Source: an uncultured Bacilli bacterium
Lineage (GTDB): Bacteria > Bacillota_I > Bacilli_A > RF39 > UBA660
Length of the DNA: 64,000 bases
Assembly (NCBI GenBank): GCA_934086935.1
Contig: CAKOIQ010000003.1
Coordinates: 11,759-75,758, forward strand
Reading direction: 5' to 3'
Part shown: piece after piece, positions 18,609-28,200 of the stretch
Position numbering within the stretch: the first letter of the stretch is position 1
Layout of the letters: each line of letters opens with the position of its first letter
Notes under the pieces: generated by a model
What the model was told of the DNA's origin: nothing
Seen by the model: only the letters and a program-made list of their open reading frames with translations
Databases searched by the model: none
Translations under genes and position numbers: made by a program

Positions 18609-18898
18609 TCTTCTTTAAATTTTAAAATTATTTCGCCGTCTTTAGATAGCATAAATTTTTCACGAGCATATTTAGCGACATAATTCGGATCTTGTAATTT
18701 AGTAATTGCACTGTTTAGTTCTTCTTCTTCCTCTAATAATGCAGTATAAGACTGTTCAAGTTTTTTAGTTTCTTTACGATTTGCAAGAATACCATTCCAG
18801 CAATTATAAGAGAATACAGCTAAATAAGAAATTACTATTATTATTAATAATGACCAGATCATGATACGTCTTTTATCTTTTTTAGTTAATTTACCCAT
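18605..18898 (-). CDS. divIC: Septum-formation protein DivIC/FtsB
   Basis: 97 residues. Short bitopic division protein: cytosolic basic N-terminus, one transmembrane helix (about 14-33), then a coiled coil (NRKETKKLEQSYTALLEEEEELNSAITKL) and the conserved end DPNYVAKYAREKFMLSKDGEIILKF. It forms the FtsL-DivIB complex that activates septal peptidoglycan synthesis. ATG at 18898 fits GGAGAG with 9-nt spacing; an upstream GTG is too close to it. The yabP-yabQ-divIC order is the same as in B. subtilis. Confidence 0.92.
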   Translation of the reverse strand: MGKLTKKDKRRIMIWSLLIIIVISYLAVFSYNCWNGILANRKETKKLEQSYTALLEEEEELNSAITKLQDPNYVAKYAREKFMLSKDGEIILKFKED

Positions 18899-18957
18899 GA
18901 CAAACACTCTCCGTATTATGATTATATCATTTTTTTAAAATTTTGCATTAACTAATT

Positions 18958-19194
18958 CTAAGGTTTACACTTTTTTATTAAAGTTTTACACTTGTAATTT
19001 AAAATATACCCTAAAATTAAAGCTATTTTTAAGATATAATTAATTATACCGTCATTTAAAAGAAATAATATATAAATATAAATTAGAGTAAATAACATTG
19101 TCAAAATAAACATTTTGGTATTATTTAATTTTGTAATATAAGCATATAGATATCCTAATAAAATGGAGAGTAATATTAATAATAATTGTTTCAT
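18958..19194 (-). CDS. yabQ: Sporulation membrane protein YabQ (short form)
   Basis: 78 residues, very hydrophobic with about three helices (1-20, 26-45, 50-66) and a basic CKTLIKKCKP tail. Identified mostly by position between yabP and divIC and by size and topology; sequence conservation of YabQ is low. In B. subtilis YabQ is needed for spore cortex formation in the mother cell. The start overlaps the yabP stop (ATGA), so the two are translationally coupled. Confidence 0.7.
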   Translation of the reverse strand: MKQLLLILLSILLGYLYAYITKLNNTKMFILTMLFTLIYIYILFLLNDGIINYILKIALILGYILNYKCKTLIKKCKP

Positions 19195-19472
19195 CTAAAT
19201 AATTTTACCAATAAACTATTATCTTTTTGAGATGTTTCATTATATGAGAAACTATTAATTTTTCCTTTTATTGATACATTTCCGTCTACCGTATCTAATT
19301 TTATTATTTCAAGATTTTCACCTTTTATTATTATATTCCCCATAATTGATTCTAAATTAAATTCTTTATCATCAAAATTTATTATTTTTTTTATGCCACT
19401 TATTATGATATTTTTACGATCATTTAGTTTCACAACATGTGTGAATGCCGGTACATCTATTAATTTATCCAT
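19191..19472 (-). CDS. yabP: Sporulation protein YabP
   Basis: 93 residues, the usual size. YabP/YqfC family pattern: RKNIIISGIKKIINFDDKEFNLESIMGNIIIKGENLEIIKLDTVDGNVSIKGKINSFSY, a set of short beta strands with the 'G.i.I.G..L' repeat. Mother-cell protein involved in cortex assembly. The Shine-Dalgarno GGAGG (19480-19484) is placed 7 nt from the ATG and lies inside the hairpin that ends the upstream spoVG transcript. Confidence 0.85.
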   Translation of the reverse strand: MDKLIDVPAFTHVVKLNDRKNIIISGIKKIINFDDKEFNLESIMGNIIIKGENLEIIKLDTVDGNVSIKGKINSFSYNETSQKDNSLLVKLFR

Positions 19473-19476
19473 AAAA

Positions 19477-19507
19477 AAGCCTCCTATTAATTAATAATAT
19501 GAGGCTT
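19477..19507 (-). terminator. spoVG terminator hairpin containing the yabP ribosome site
   Basis: Minus-strand arms AAGCCTC / GAGGCTT with a 17-nt loop, then TTTTTT. The second arm contains most of the GGAGG of yabP, so a formed hairpin would both end transcription and hide the ribosome site. Confidence 0.65.
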
Positions 19508-19525
19508 ATTAATAATTATTACTTA

Positions 19526-19783
19526 TTAAGCTGCTTTATTGTATTCTTCAATAATAGCGTCTTCAAATTGTTTACGAACATCTGGATTTATTGGATGAGC
19601 AATGTCTCTATATCCGCCTGTTGCAGTTTTTCTACTAGGCATAGCTATAAATAAACCGTTGTCTCCTTCTATAATTCTAATGTCGTGTACAGCAAATGCA
19701 TCGTCTAGTAATACAGAAGCAATTCCTTTCATACGAGAGCCTTCTTTTTCAACTTTTCTAACACTAACAGATGTAATTTTCAT
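19526..19783 (-). CDS. spoVG: Septation/sporulation regulator SpoVG
   Basis: 85 residues, usual length. MKITSVSVRKV...MKGIASVLLDDAFAVHDIRIIEGDNGLFIAMPSRKTATGGYRDIAHPINPDVRKQFEDAIIEEY is the SpoVG signature throughout. SpoVG binds RNA and DNA and affects asymmetric septation and many other genes. ATG at 19783 fits AAGGAG with 8-nt spacing; a GTG at 19792 abuts the ribosome site. Own promoter upstream and a hairpin at the end make it monocistronic, with possible read-through to yabP. Confidence 0.96.
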   Translation of the reverse strand: MKITSVSVRKVEKEGSRMKGIASVLLDDAFAVHDIRIIEGDNGLFIAMPSRKTATGGYRDIAHPINPDVRKQFEDAIIEEYNKAA

Positions 19784-19822
19784 AACATTCACTCCTTCTA
19801 CTATACTGTTTTAGTTAATTTA

Positions 19823-19851
19823 ATTTTAATCCATTGTGCAACAAAATGCAA
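19823..19851 (-). promoter_or_regulatory. spoVG promoter with direct repeats
   Basis: Minus strand TTGCAT (19846-19851), 17-bp spacer, TAAAAT (19823-19828). TGTTGCA occurs twice with starts 10 bp apart, spanning the -35 box. A sigma-H promoter drives spoVG in B. subtilis; here a sigma-A-like promoter is the best match. Confidence 0.6.
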
Positions 19852-19856
19852 CATAT

Positions 19857-20069
19857 TTATGATAAAAAATTAATTAAAATGTCTTTACTTAAAATATCTG
19901 AATATGAATAACTCTTTTTTTCAATGCCATTTGAAACTATAAATACGTGACTATAACATTCAGAAATGTATCCATAAAATATTTCGTTTCGATTGCGATT
20001 TTCTCTAGAAGTGACTTTTATTTCTTTATTTAAATGATTTCTTATATCCGTTTTAATTGATTCAATCAT
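19857..20069 (-). CDS. veg: Veg family protein
   Basis: 70 residues. Veg/DUF1021 pattern: IRNHLNKEIKVTSRENRNRNEIFYGYISECYSHVFIVSNGIEKKSYSYSDILSKDILI, where 'r.r......G.i...Y..vFiv' and 'SYSYsDiLt' are the family marks. In B. subtilis it is linked to biofilm matrix gene expression. It is somewhat shorter than the 80-90 residue homologues. The start overlaps the yabG stop by 4 bp, as in the same yabG-veg order elsewhere. Confidence 0.85.
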   Translation of the reverse strand: MIESIKTDIRNHLNKEIKVTSRENRNRNEIFYGYISECYSHVFIVSNGIEKKSYSYSDILSKDILINFLS

Positions 20070-20839
20070 CTTGGATACCCCACATACATAAGTCCATTAC
20101 AAACAACCCCTCCCATTCCATCTGAACCATACTTGGTTTTATTTAATAATTCTATTAAATTTATTGTTTTCATTTTGTCTGTTAAAGCAATAGTTGTAGC
20201 TATGATTGCTGGATCAAGTGCATGTATATTTACTCGTTTCGGACTGGATGCAAAATTTGCTCCACATTTTATTAATTCCTCATAATCACTTTGACATGCA
20301 CCTGCTATAATAATTAATTTATCGTGATTTTTTTCGTATTTTCGTGCTTTTTTTACGGATTCACAAAAATATTTAGAATTTCTATAATTATTAATATTTG
20401 ATTTTGAACCTTTTTTAGGATAATATGCATCATGTCCTGTTATTATAACAATATCTGGATTACATTCTATTAAATATTTATTTATCTTGCTTGGAAGCTC
20501 TTCTTCGTTAACTACTTTACCAAATGCTTTTAAATTATTTTGTTTATAATAATTTAAGCATCTGTTTAAGTATTCTTCATCACCGTCACAATGTAAAATT
20601 TTGGCTGGCATGTAAAAGTATTCATTACGATCCAAATTATCGTTATTATTTATTTTATATTCAAAATTATCTTTTCTGGTTTCTGTATATAAAACTAAAT
20701 CTTCAATAGGACTATCAGCATATAATCTTACATTTTCGCCTTTTAGGTAACAAATACCATCTTTTATATTTAATATTTTAAATATTGTATCATTGTTATA
20801 ACTCTTTCTAGTTACATAGTCACCTTTTTGAAAGTTCAT
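20066..20839 (-). CDS. yabG: Sporulation protease YabG
   Basis: 257 residues. N-terminal NFQKGDYVTRKSYNNDTIFKI, central PDIVIITGHDAYYPKKG and IIAGACQSDYEELIKCGANFASSP, and C-terminal GSDGMGGVVCNGLMYVGYP are characteristic. YabG is a mother-cell cysteine-type protease that trims coat proteins such as SipA/SafA and, in clostridia, CspBA and SleC. The candidate catalytic residues H (TGHD) and C (GACQ) are present. ATG at 20839 follows AAGGTGG. Next to veg and rsmA, as in B. subtilis. Confidence 0.92.
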   Translation of the reverse strand: MNFQKGDYVTRKSYNNDTIFKILNIKDGICYLKGENVRLYADSPIEDLVLYTETRKDNFEYKINNNDNLDRNEYFYMPAKILHCDGDEEYLNRCLNYYKQNNLKAFGKVVNEEELPSKINKYLIECNPDIVIITGHDAYYPKKGSKSNINNYRNSKYFCESVKKARKYEKNHDKLIIIAGACQSDYEELIKCGANFASSPKRVNIHALDPAIIATTIALTDKMKTINLIELLNKTKYGSDGMGGVVCNGLMYVGYPR

Positions 20840-20880
20840 GAATACCACCTTATTAAATTTATGCAAAAAAAAAGCAAATA

Positions 20881-21663
20881 TTATTGCTTTAGTTTATTTG
20901 ATATTTCAATATATACTTCTATTGGTATTTCTTCAGCACGGTTATTTAGAGAATAGCTATTTGCTTCTAATACCGAAGATATTATATCTAAATTAAAATT
21001 TTTTAAATTGTTTCTTAAATTTTTTCTTTTAAATTGGAAAGCTGATTCAATTAAGTTATTAAAAATATTAAAATCGGTTTTCTCTTTATTATTTGGAGTC
21101 AATTTAATAATTGCACTATCAACATTTGGTCTTGGATAAAAACAGTTTTTACTTACATTAAATAATTTTTTTATATCATAAAAATAATTAAGAAGTACGG
21201 TAATATATCCATAATCCTTTGTTTGGGGCTTAGCTGATAATCGATCTGCTACTTCTTTTTGAACCATTAATACTAATCCTTGGGGATTTATATTAGCAAA
21301 AGTAATCTTTTTTATAATTGGGGTTGTTATGTAATATGGGATGTTTGCTATTACATATAAGTTCTCATATTGCATGTTTGATAAATCAGAGGTTAAATCA
21401 GCTTCTAAGAAATCTTTAAAAAATATTTGAGTTTTTTCATTTTTAATTGATGCTAATTGTTCTTTAAGAGATTCATCTATTTCATAACAAATAATATTAC
21501 AATTATATTTTTGAAGCCATTTAGTTAAGTTACCGCTTCCAGGGCCTACTTCAATAATTAAATCATTAGGATTAGGATTTATTGATGTATATATTTTTTG
21601 TAGTATGCCTTGATCAGTTAAAAAATTTTGACCATATTTCTTTTTAAAAATGTGTTCTTTCAT
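20881..21663 (-). CDS. rsmA: 16S rRNA A1518/A1519 dimethyltransferase
   Basis: 260 residues. KsgA/RsmA dimethylates two adenines in helix 45 of 16S rRNA using SAM. GQNFLTD near the N-terminus, VGPGSGNLT (motif I), YEIDESL, DFLEAD, NIPYYITTPI (catalytic NIPY) and FYPRPNVDSAII are present. Start follows GGTG; an upstream GTG is possible. The downstream hairpin AGCAA/TTGCT with a T-run near 20870-20885 is a weak terminator. Confidence 0.94.
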   Translation of the reverse strand: MKEHIFKKKYGQNFLTDQGILQKIYTSINPNPNDLIIEVGPGSGNLTKWLQKYNCNIICYEIDESLKEQLASIKNEKTQIFFKDFLEADLTSDLSNMQYENLYVIANIPYYITTPIIKKITFANINPQGLVLMVQKEVADRLSAKPQTKDYGYITVLLNYFYDIKKLFNVSKNCFYPRPNVDSAIIKLTPNNKEKTDFNIFNNLIESAFQFKRKNLRNNLKNFNLDIISSVLEANSYSLNNRAEEIPIEVYIEISNKLKQ

Positions 21664-21686
21664 ATTAATCACACCAATAGTTTATC

Positions 21687-21714
21687 ATAAAAAAAAGATA
21701 GTTTAAACTATCTT
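21687..21714 (-). terminator. Terminator of the 3D-domain gene
   Basis: Palindrome AAGATAGTTT / AAACTATCTT followed on the minus strand by T8. It begins inside the coding end of the 3D-domain gene. Confidence 0.8.
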
Positions 21715-22235
21715 GTATATCCGAATCTTAAAATATTGTATGAAATATCTTTTCTTCCAACATTTGTTAGTGCTTCTTGTTGAGAAGCAACTAGTAAATC
21801 GAGTGCTGTTCCAGTTACGCCTCTATCTAATACTATAGCTGTTATTGGTGCTTTATTTAAATTAAATTGAACTATTGAACCACATGGAAGACTTCTCGAT
21901 GAAGCAACGATTCTAACTGTACCATAATCTTTATCATTATAGGTAGTAATTCTATCTGTTAATACGTTTTGACCAGTACAGCCAAGAGTTCCGCCACATA
22001 ATGGACAATCAGCTGCATAACCTGTTAAAACGCCATTGTATGTATCTTTAGGAGTGTACAAATCATTTCTTTGAATCTCTTCAATCTTTATTGACATTGC
22101 GTGTAAATCTAAAGTTTTATTTAAATTATCATTTGTACTTTTTAGTTCAGATTGTGGAATACAAACTGATGGAAAAGATAAAATTGTAATTGTTATTATG
22201 ATTAATCGAAAGTATTTGAATATATTTCTTTTCAT
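21708..22235 (-). CDS. Secreted 3D-domain protein (short YabE-like)
   Basis: 175 residues. Signal peptide or anchor at about 8-27, then a C-terminal 3D domain with the MltA-like catalytic pattern: GVLTGYAADCPLCGGTLGCTGQNV, GTVRIVASSRSLPCGSIVQF, ITAIVLDRGVTGTALDLLVASQQEA. The three aspartates that name the domain are partly kept (ADC, LDRG, ALDLL). It sits between tatD and rsmA, the place of yabE in B. subtilis, but lacks the DUF348/G5 region of YabE. Predicted peptidoglycan lytic enzyme of the YabE/YocH type. Confidence 0.82.
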   Translation of the reverse strand: MKRNIFKYFRLIIITITILSFPSVCIPQSELKSTNDNLNKTLDLHAMSIKIEEIQRNDLYTPKDTYNGVLTGYAADCPLCGGTLGCTGQNVLTDRITTYNDKDYGTVRIVASSRSLPCGSIVQFNLNKAPITAIVLDRGVTGTALDLLVASQQEALTNVGRKDISYNILRFGYTR

Positions 22236-22271
22236 AATTCATGCTCCATATCTTTTTTCATTGTATCATGT

Positions 22272-23024
22272 TTAATTTTCGATGTCAAAAATATCATTGA
22301 AATTTGATTCTAAAATATTTTCAACTTCTTTAGGTAATAAACCATATATTTCGCAGATTTTCTTTTCAATTATGTTTAAATTTAAAGGTTCATTTATAGT
22401 TCCTCTTAATGGAGCTGGTGATAAATATGGTGAATCAGTTTCTAAAAGAATGTTTTTTATGTTAATTTTTGATAAGGTTTCCGGCAAATTAGAATTTTTA
22501 AATGTTACTACTCCACCAATGCCTAATTTAAATCCCAGTTTTATAAATTCAGTTGCTGTTTCAAGACTGCCAGAAAAACAATGGATTATTCCTTTATTAT
22601 GATGACGTTTTAATACTTTAAGCAGATCGTCAGTGGCGTTGCGATTATGAATTATTACTGGCAAATTATTTTTTTCTGCTAATGTTAAAAAATAGTCTAA
22701 TAATTTTAATTGTTCATTTTTATTTTGATCATTGTGATAGTAATCTAAGCCTATTTCTCCAATAGCGATTATGCCTTTAGTATTGATGTTTTTAGTAATA
22801 TAATCTAATTCTTTGTCGAGGTTTTTGCCTATGTTATCTGGATGAATTCCTAGTGCACCATAAACATTTTGATTATTTATAAGTTTTAAAACCTCTTCAT
22901 TACTTATTTGATTGTATCCATTTATAATTATTCTTTTTACATTTGAAGATGACAAATTATCAATTATTGATTGAGGATTATAATATTCTGTAGAAAGAAT
23001 ATGACAATGTGTATCTGTTAACAT
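22272..23024 (-). CDS. tatD: TatD-family metal-dependent DNase
   Basis: 250 residues. TIM-barrel hydrolase: DTHCHI (3-8), AIGEIGLDYYH, PVIIHNR, IIHCFSGS and ETDSPYLSP carry the metal-binding H, E, H, H and D residues. The family has 3'-5' exonuclease activity on DNA and RNA. Start follows AAGGTGATTTTAA. It follows metG, as metS-yabD in B. subtilis. Confidence 0.93.
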   Translation of the reverse strand: MLTDTHCHILSTEYYNPQSIIDNLSSSNVKRIIINGYNQISNEEVLKLINNQNVYGALGIHPDNIGKNLDKELDYITKNINTKGIIAIGEIGLDYYHNDQNKNEQLKLLDYFLTLAEKNNLPVIIHNRNATDDLLKVLKRHHNKGIIHCFSGSLETATEFIKLGFKLGIGGVVTFKNSNLPETLSKINIKNILLETDSPYLSPAPLRGTINEPLNLNIIEKKICEIYGLLPKEVENILESNFNDIFDIEN

Positions 23025-23052
23025 TTAAAATCACCTTATTTTAGTATAAATT

Positions 23053-23080
23053 AAAAAGCATCTTATAACAAGATACTTTT
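23053..23080 (-). terminator. Terminator of metG
   Basis: Minus strand AAAAGTATCTT / AAGATGCTTTT with a 5-nt loop (one T-G pair), ending in T-rich sequence and overlapping the metG stop codon. Confidence 0.7.
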
Positions 23081-24608
23081 ATTTAGTTTCTATTCTGGCA
23101 AATAATACTTCTGGAGAGTTTACTTTTACTCCTGGTAATAATTTACCATATGTTAAATCATCGAATGTGGTAAATTCAGTATTAATTTGTTTTAAAGCTT
23201 TTTCAGCAGATGTTGGAATATATGCCTTTAATAATATAGAAGAAATTCTTAATCCTTCTAATAGATTGTATAACACTGTTCCTAATCTTTCTTTTTTTGT
23301 TTCATCTTTTGCTAGGGTCCATGGTGTTGTATCATCAATGTATTTATTACATTTTGATAGTAAATCCATTATTTCAATAATTGCTTCATTTACTTTTAAT
23401 TCATTCATTTTTCTAGTTACAATTTTTGGTAATTTATTAATTAAATTTATTAAATCTTCATCGATTTTTTCTGGTTTACTGTTTGGTTGAACTACACCAT
23501 CAAAATATTTATTTAACATTGAAATTGTTCTATTTAATAGATTACCATAGTTATTTGCTAAATCAGAGTTGGTTCTTGCAACTAATAATTCTTCAGAAAA
23601 GTTACCATCATTTCCAAAAGGAACTTCTCTTAAAGCATAGTATCTTACTGCATCAACTCCATAATCTTCGATATATTCTCTTGGATCTTTATAGTTTCCT
23701 AGTGATTTAGAAATCTTACCTCCATTAATTATTAACCAACCATGGCCAAATACTTTTTTAGGCAGTTCTAATCCTAGTGCCATTAAAATGCATGGCCAAA
23801 TAATAGTATGAAATCTGATTATTTCTTTTCCTACTAAGTGTAAATCAGCTGGCCAATATTTTTTGAACTTGGTATCATCATCACTCATGTATCCTAAAGA
23901 CGTAATATAGTTAGTTAAAGCATCAATCCAAACATAAATTACATGATTAGGGTCAAAATCTACTGGTATACCCCATTTGAATGAAGTTCTTGAAACACAT
24001 AAATCTTCTAAACCAGGTTTAATAAAGTTATTAATCATTTCATTTTTTCTAGATGTTGGTTGAATAAAATCTGGGTGTTGTTCTAGGAAGTTTTCTAAAT
24101 TTTGTTGGTATTTTGATAATTTAAAGAAATATGCTTCTTCAGATACCTCTTTTACTTCTCTACCACAGTCAGGACACATTCCATCTACAAGTTGTGTTTC
24201 AGTCCAGAAAGATTCACAAGGAGTACAATATAAGCCTTTGTATTCACTTTTATAGATATCTCCTTGATCATATAATTTTTTAAATATTTTTTGAACAGCT
24301 GTTTCGTGATTTTTGTCCGTTGTTCTGATGAAATAATCATAACTAATTCCTAAAGATTTCCATAATTCTTTTGCATTGTCAACTATTTCATCTACATATT
24401 GTTTAGGTGTCTTACCCACTTCTTTTGCTTTTAACTCGATTTTTTGACCATGTTCGTCTGTTCCTGTTTGAAAAAAGACATCGTATCCTTCTAATCTTTT
24501 GAATCTTGCTATGGCATCGGCAATTATTGTTGTATAACAATGACCAATATGAAAATTAGCACTTGGATAATAAATTGGAGTTGTTAAATAGTATTTTTTC
24601 TTTTCCAT
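23079..24608 (-). CDS. metG: Methionyl-tRNA synthetase
   Basis: 509 residues. Class I synthetase charging tRNA-Met. HIGH motif as PSANFHIGHCYTT, zinc cysteines in CTPCESFW...DGMCPDCGREV, the KMSKS equivalent as GGKISKSLGN, and the anticodon-binding helical domain after about 360. It lacks the C-terminal tRNA-binding (Trbp111-like) domain found in the longer B. subtilis enzyme (664 aa). ATG at 24608 follows AAAGGAA. The leader is a T-box, so expression should respond to uncharged tRNA-Met. Confidence 0.95.
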   Translation of the reverse strand: MEKKKYYLTTPIYYPSANFHIGHCYTTIIADAIARFKRLEGYDVFFQTGTDEHGQKIELKAKEVGKTPKQYVDEIVDNAKELWKSLGISYDYFIRTTDKNHETAVQKIFKKLYDQGDIYKSEYKGLYCTPCESFWTETQLVDGMCPDCGREVKEVSEEAYFFKLSKYQQNLENFLEQHPDFIQPTSRKNEMINNFIKPGLEDLCVSRTSFKWGIPVDFDPNHVIYVWIDALTNYITSLGYMSDDDTKFKKYWPADLHLVGKEIIRFHTIIWPCILMALGLELPKKVFGHGWLIINGGKISKSLGNYKDPREYIEDYGVDAVRYYALREVPFGNDGNFSEELLVARTNSDLANNYGNLLNRTISMLNKYFDGVVQPNSKPEKIDEDLINLINKLPKIVTRKMNELKVNEAIIEIMDLLSKCNKYIDDTTPWTLAKDETKKERLGTVLYNLLEGLRISSILLKAYIPTSAEKALKQINTEFTTFDDLTYGKLLPGVKVNSPEVLFARIETK

Positions 24609-24611
24609 TTC

Positions 24612-24824
24612 GTATTCCTTTCTAATAAAAAAATTCATAAACTAAAGGACGACTTATGGCCGTGGTACCACCTTAATTCATGAATTTCATGCACTTATAT
24701 CTTAACGCGATTATTACGTTTGAACTCCGGAACCATGTTCATTATCAATAAATAATTCTCTCTCACCAAGTAAGAACTCTCTTTGTATTTACTAAATAAT
24801 TACTCTTTCCTTCTTCGTTCAATA
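24612..24824 (-). ncRNA. T-box leader of metG
   Basis: Minus strand: AGAGAGTTC...GGTGAGAGAG elements of stem I, then the T-box core AAGGTGGTACCACGG (24659-24675 region). A terminator stem follows, in which ATTCATGAATTAAGG can pair with CCTTTAGTTTATGAAT before a T-run. ATG codons occur in the expected specifier region (AATGAACATGG), fitting methionine, but the exact specifier cannot be fixed by eye. Uncharged tRNA binding would favour the antiterminator and metG transcription. Confidence 0.88.
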
Positions 24825-24830
24825 TAGTTC

Positions 24831-24859
24831 ATTCTAACATAATATATTGATTTTATCAA
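24831..24859 (-). promoter_or_regulatory. metG promoter
   Basis: Minus strand TTGATA (24854-24859), 17-bp spacer, TAGAAT (24831-24836), just upstream of the T-box leader. Confidence 0.7.
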
Positions 24860-25260
24860 GAATAATCAAAATATGAAGATATTATTCGAGATATTAATTT
24901 AAGAAATTTTTGATTTTCAGCGCTATTTTCGATATATATTTTTACTTTTCCAATTTCAATTGAATTCATTATTATTTCAGTTTCAATAAAATGATTACTT
25001 GGACTTATTGAAATAATCTTTTTATTTCGATCGGTTATTTCTATTCCATACTTATATATTTCATTTATATATTCCGCGATTGACTTGATGTAATTGTAGT
25101 AATTTTCTAAATATGAATATTTAGATATAAATATTTTTGAATCGTCTGAAGTAATCATTATATTTTCATTTTCTTGGATTTTTAACTTGTGTCTTACTTC
25201 TTTAGGAATTACTATTCTTCCTAATTCATCTATTTTTCTTATATAATTATTTGTTTTCAC
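24856..25260 (-). CDS. spoVT: Stage V sporulation regulator SpoVT
   Basis: 134 residues from GTG 25260, which has AGTGG upstream; a GTG nine bases earlier is also possible. The N-terminal AbrB swapped-hairpin DNA-binding domain (NYIRKIDELGRIVIPKEVRHKLKIQENENIMI) is followed by a degenerate GAF-like domain (about 52-134), the SpoVT architecture. SpoVT adjusts sigma-G-dependent genes in the forespore. The neighbour mfd is the same as in B. subtilis. The product is shorter than the usual 178 residues, so the GAF part is reduced. Confidence 0.85.
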   Translation of the reverse strand: MKTNNYIRKIDELGRIVIPKEVRHKLKIQENENIMITSDDSKIFISKYSYLENYYNYIKSIAEYINEIYKYGIEITDRNKKIISISPSNHFIETEIIMNSIEIGKVKIYIENSAENQKFLKLISRIISSYFDYS

Positions 25261-25298
25261 ATATACCACTAAATCTAGTGTGGAAAATAATTTTCTTT

Positions 25299-28200
25299 TT
25301 ATTCCATATCAGATATGATTTCTTGCAAAAGATCAACTAAATAATAGATGTAATGCTTTTCTAAGTTAATTATTGGTAAATTAATGATTATTCTTTTTGC
25401 CATGTATTTTAGTTTAAATTTTGGATTAATATTATATAATTTTAAGAATAATTTTTCTCCATTGATTTTTGAAGATATATCTTCTGGTAAAGAAAACTCT
25501 ATGTAAGTTTTGGTTTGTATAATATTCTTAATTTTTAATTTAAAAGCTAATTTTTCGAACCATTCTTCGTACATGTATATTTCAAGTTTATCATTAATTT
25601 TACCAAATCTGTCTTCTATTTCAGCTTTAATTTTGGTTAATGTTGTATAGTCTTTTATTGAGTTTATTAACTGATGTATTTCTATTCTTACGCTTTCATC
25701 AGATACGTATGTTTCATCAATGTGTGTATCGATATCTATAAGTGATGTATCGCTTTCATCTTCTACTTTAGGAATTCCTTTTATTTCATTTAAAGTTTCT
25801 TCAATCATTTTTGTATAAAGTTCTATTCCTACTGAATCAATAAATCCAGCTTGTTCACTACCTAAAAGATCACCTGCTCCTCTAATTGATAAATCTCTCA
25901 TAGCTATTTTATAGCCACTACCTAACTCGGTAAACTCTTTTATAGCATTTAATCTTTTAACAGCTATTTCATTAAGTATCTTTGAATTGTTGTATGTTAG
26001 ATATGCATAGGCAATTTTATTAGTTCTTCCAACTCTACCTCTTAATTGGTATAACTGACTCAACCCATAATTTTGAGCATCAATTATAATTAATGTATTT
26101 ACGTTAGATATATCTATTCCAGTTTCTATAATTGTTGTACATACTAAAATATCATATTTTTTATCAATAAAATCTTCAATTATTTTTTCTAATTCTTGTT
26201 TACTCATTTGACCATGGGCATAGCAAATTTTAGCATCTGGTACTAATTTTGATAATTTTGATGTTTCTTGTTCTATTTTAGAAACATTATTATATAAATA
26301 AAATACTTGTCCATTTCTGGATAATTCTTTGTATATTGCTTCCTTAATTAATTCATTATTTTCTTCAACAACATAAGTTTGAACTGGGTAACGATCTTCT
26401 GGTGCTGTGTCTAATATAGATAGATCTTTTAAACCTGACATCGCCATTTTAAGTGTTCTTGGAATGGGTGTAGCTGATAATGTTAAAACATTTACGTTTT
26501 TACTCATTTCTTTGATTTTTTCTTTTTGAGTTACACCAAATCTCTGCTCTTCATCGACAACTAATAATCCTAATTTTTTATATTCGATTTTTTCATTAAA
26601 TAACTTATGAGTTCCAAAGATTAAATCTATTTTACCTTCTTTAAGATCATTTACAATTTTGTTAAATTCTTTAGTTGTTGTAAATCTATTTGTTATCGCA
26701 ATATTAATTGGAAAATCTTTAAATCTTTTTAAAGCATTGCTGTATTGCTGTTTTGACAAAATTGTAGTTGGACATAGATATGCGACTTGGTAACCATTCA
26801 TTATTGTATTAAATATCGCTCTAAATGCTACTTCGGTTTTACCAAATCCTACATCTCCACATAATAATCTATCCATTGGTTTATCTGATTTTAGATCATT
26901 AAGAATATCATCAATACATCTCAATTGATCACGTGTTTCAGTATATTCAAACTTATCAGCAAAAATTAAGTCTTCGGGATATTGAATATATTTTGGACTT
27001 TTTAGTTTTGAACGTTCTGCATATAATTTTAATAATTCTTCGGAAATATCTTTAATTTTTGATTTAACTGCTCTTTTTGTTTTTTCCCAAGAAGTAGAAT
27101 TTAGGTGATTAATTTTAGGCGCGGTACTTCCAGCATCTGAATATTTATATATTGTATTTATTTTTTCTACTGGAATATATACTTTATCATTTCCAGCATA
27201 TTTAATTAAAATATAGTCTTTTTCGAAAGAATTTTTATTTAATGTAATTACTCCTCCATAGATACCAATACCATGGGCTGCATGAACAACATAATCTCCA
27301 ATTTTAATATCATTAAAATCTTTAATTTTACGGCCAATTTTAACGGGATTATGATATCTTATGCTTGTTTCATTGTTTGAATCTATATCATAATCTGTGA
27401 TAACAATATATTTATCAATAATGAATCCTTGGTTTATTCTTTCATTTATAAAATATATTTTATTTGCTTCATACGTTGTTCCGGTTGAAAAATGAAAAAT
27501 TTTCTTTAAATATTCTTTTAAATTTTTGTTTTTAATAGCAAACAGTGTAGATTTTTTAGAATCGCGATGAGAAATAAAAAATTCCAAATTTTCAAAATTT
27601 GATTTAAAATTATCTATTGTTTGAGATTTAACATCTAAATAACCAGAAATATTAAATGAAGCTAAATTAACTTCGTTTTTAATGTTGAATTCTGACAAGC
27701 TATACATATATTTGTAATTAGAATCAATTTCTTTTTCTATTTTATAATTAAAGATTTGTTCTTCTAATTCTTGATTAGCTTTTTCAATTAATTCAGGATT
27801 AATTTTAATAACAGTTGGTTCGTCTAATAGATTGTATAAAGAAGTATTATCGCTTGATAAAATTTCTTTATATGGTAAAATTTGAATGTTTGTAATTTCT
27901 TTGATTGTAAGCTGACTTTCGGCATCAAATTCTTTTATTTTTTCGATATCATTGCCAAATAATTCAATTCTGATTGGATTTTCACAATTATATGGAAATA
28001 AATCAATAACAAATCCTCTTACAGAATATTCACCTGATGAGGTTACAATAGATGTTTTTGTATAACCGAATTGATAAAGTAATTCTTCTAAATTTTCTCT
28101 ATTTATAGTTGTATTAGATTTTAAATCTATCTTTAATTTATCGATACTTTTGGAATTAGGTACAAAACGTAAAAAACCAGTTAAATTGGCAATAATTATT

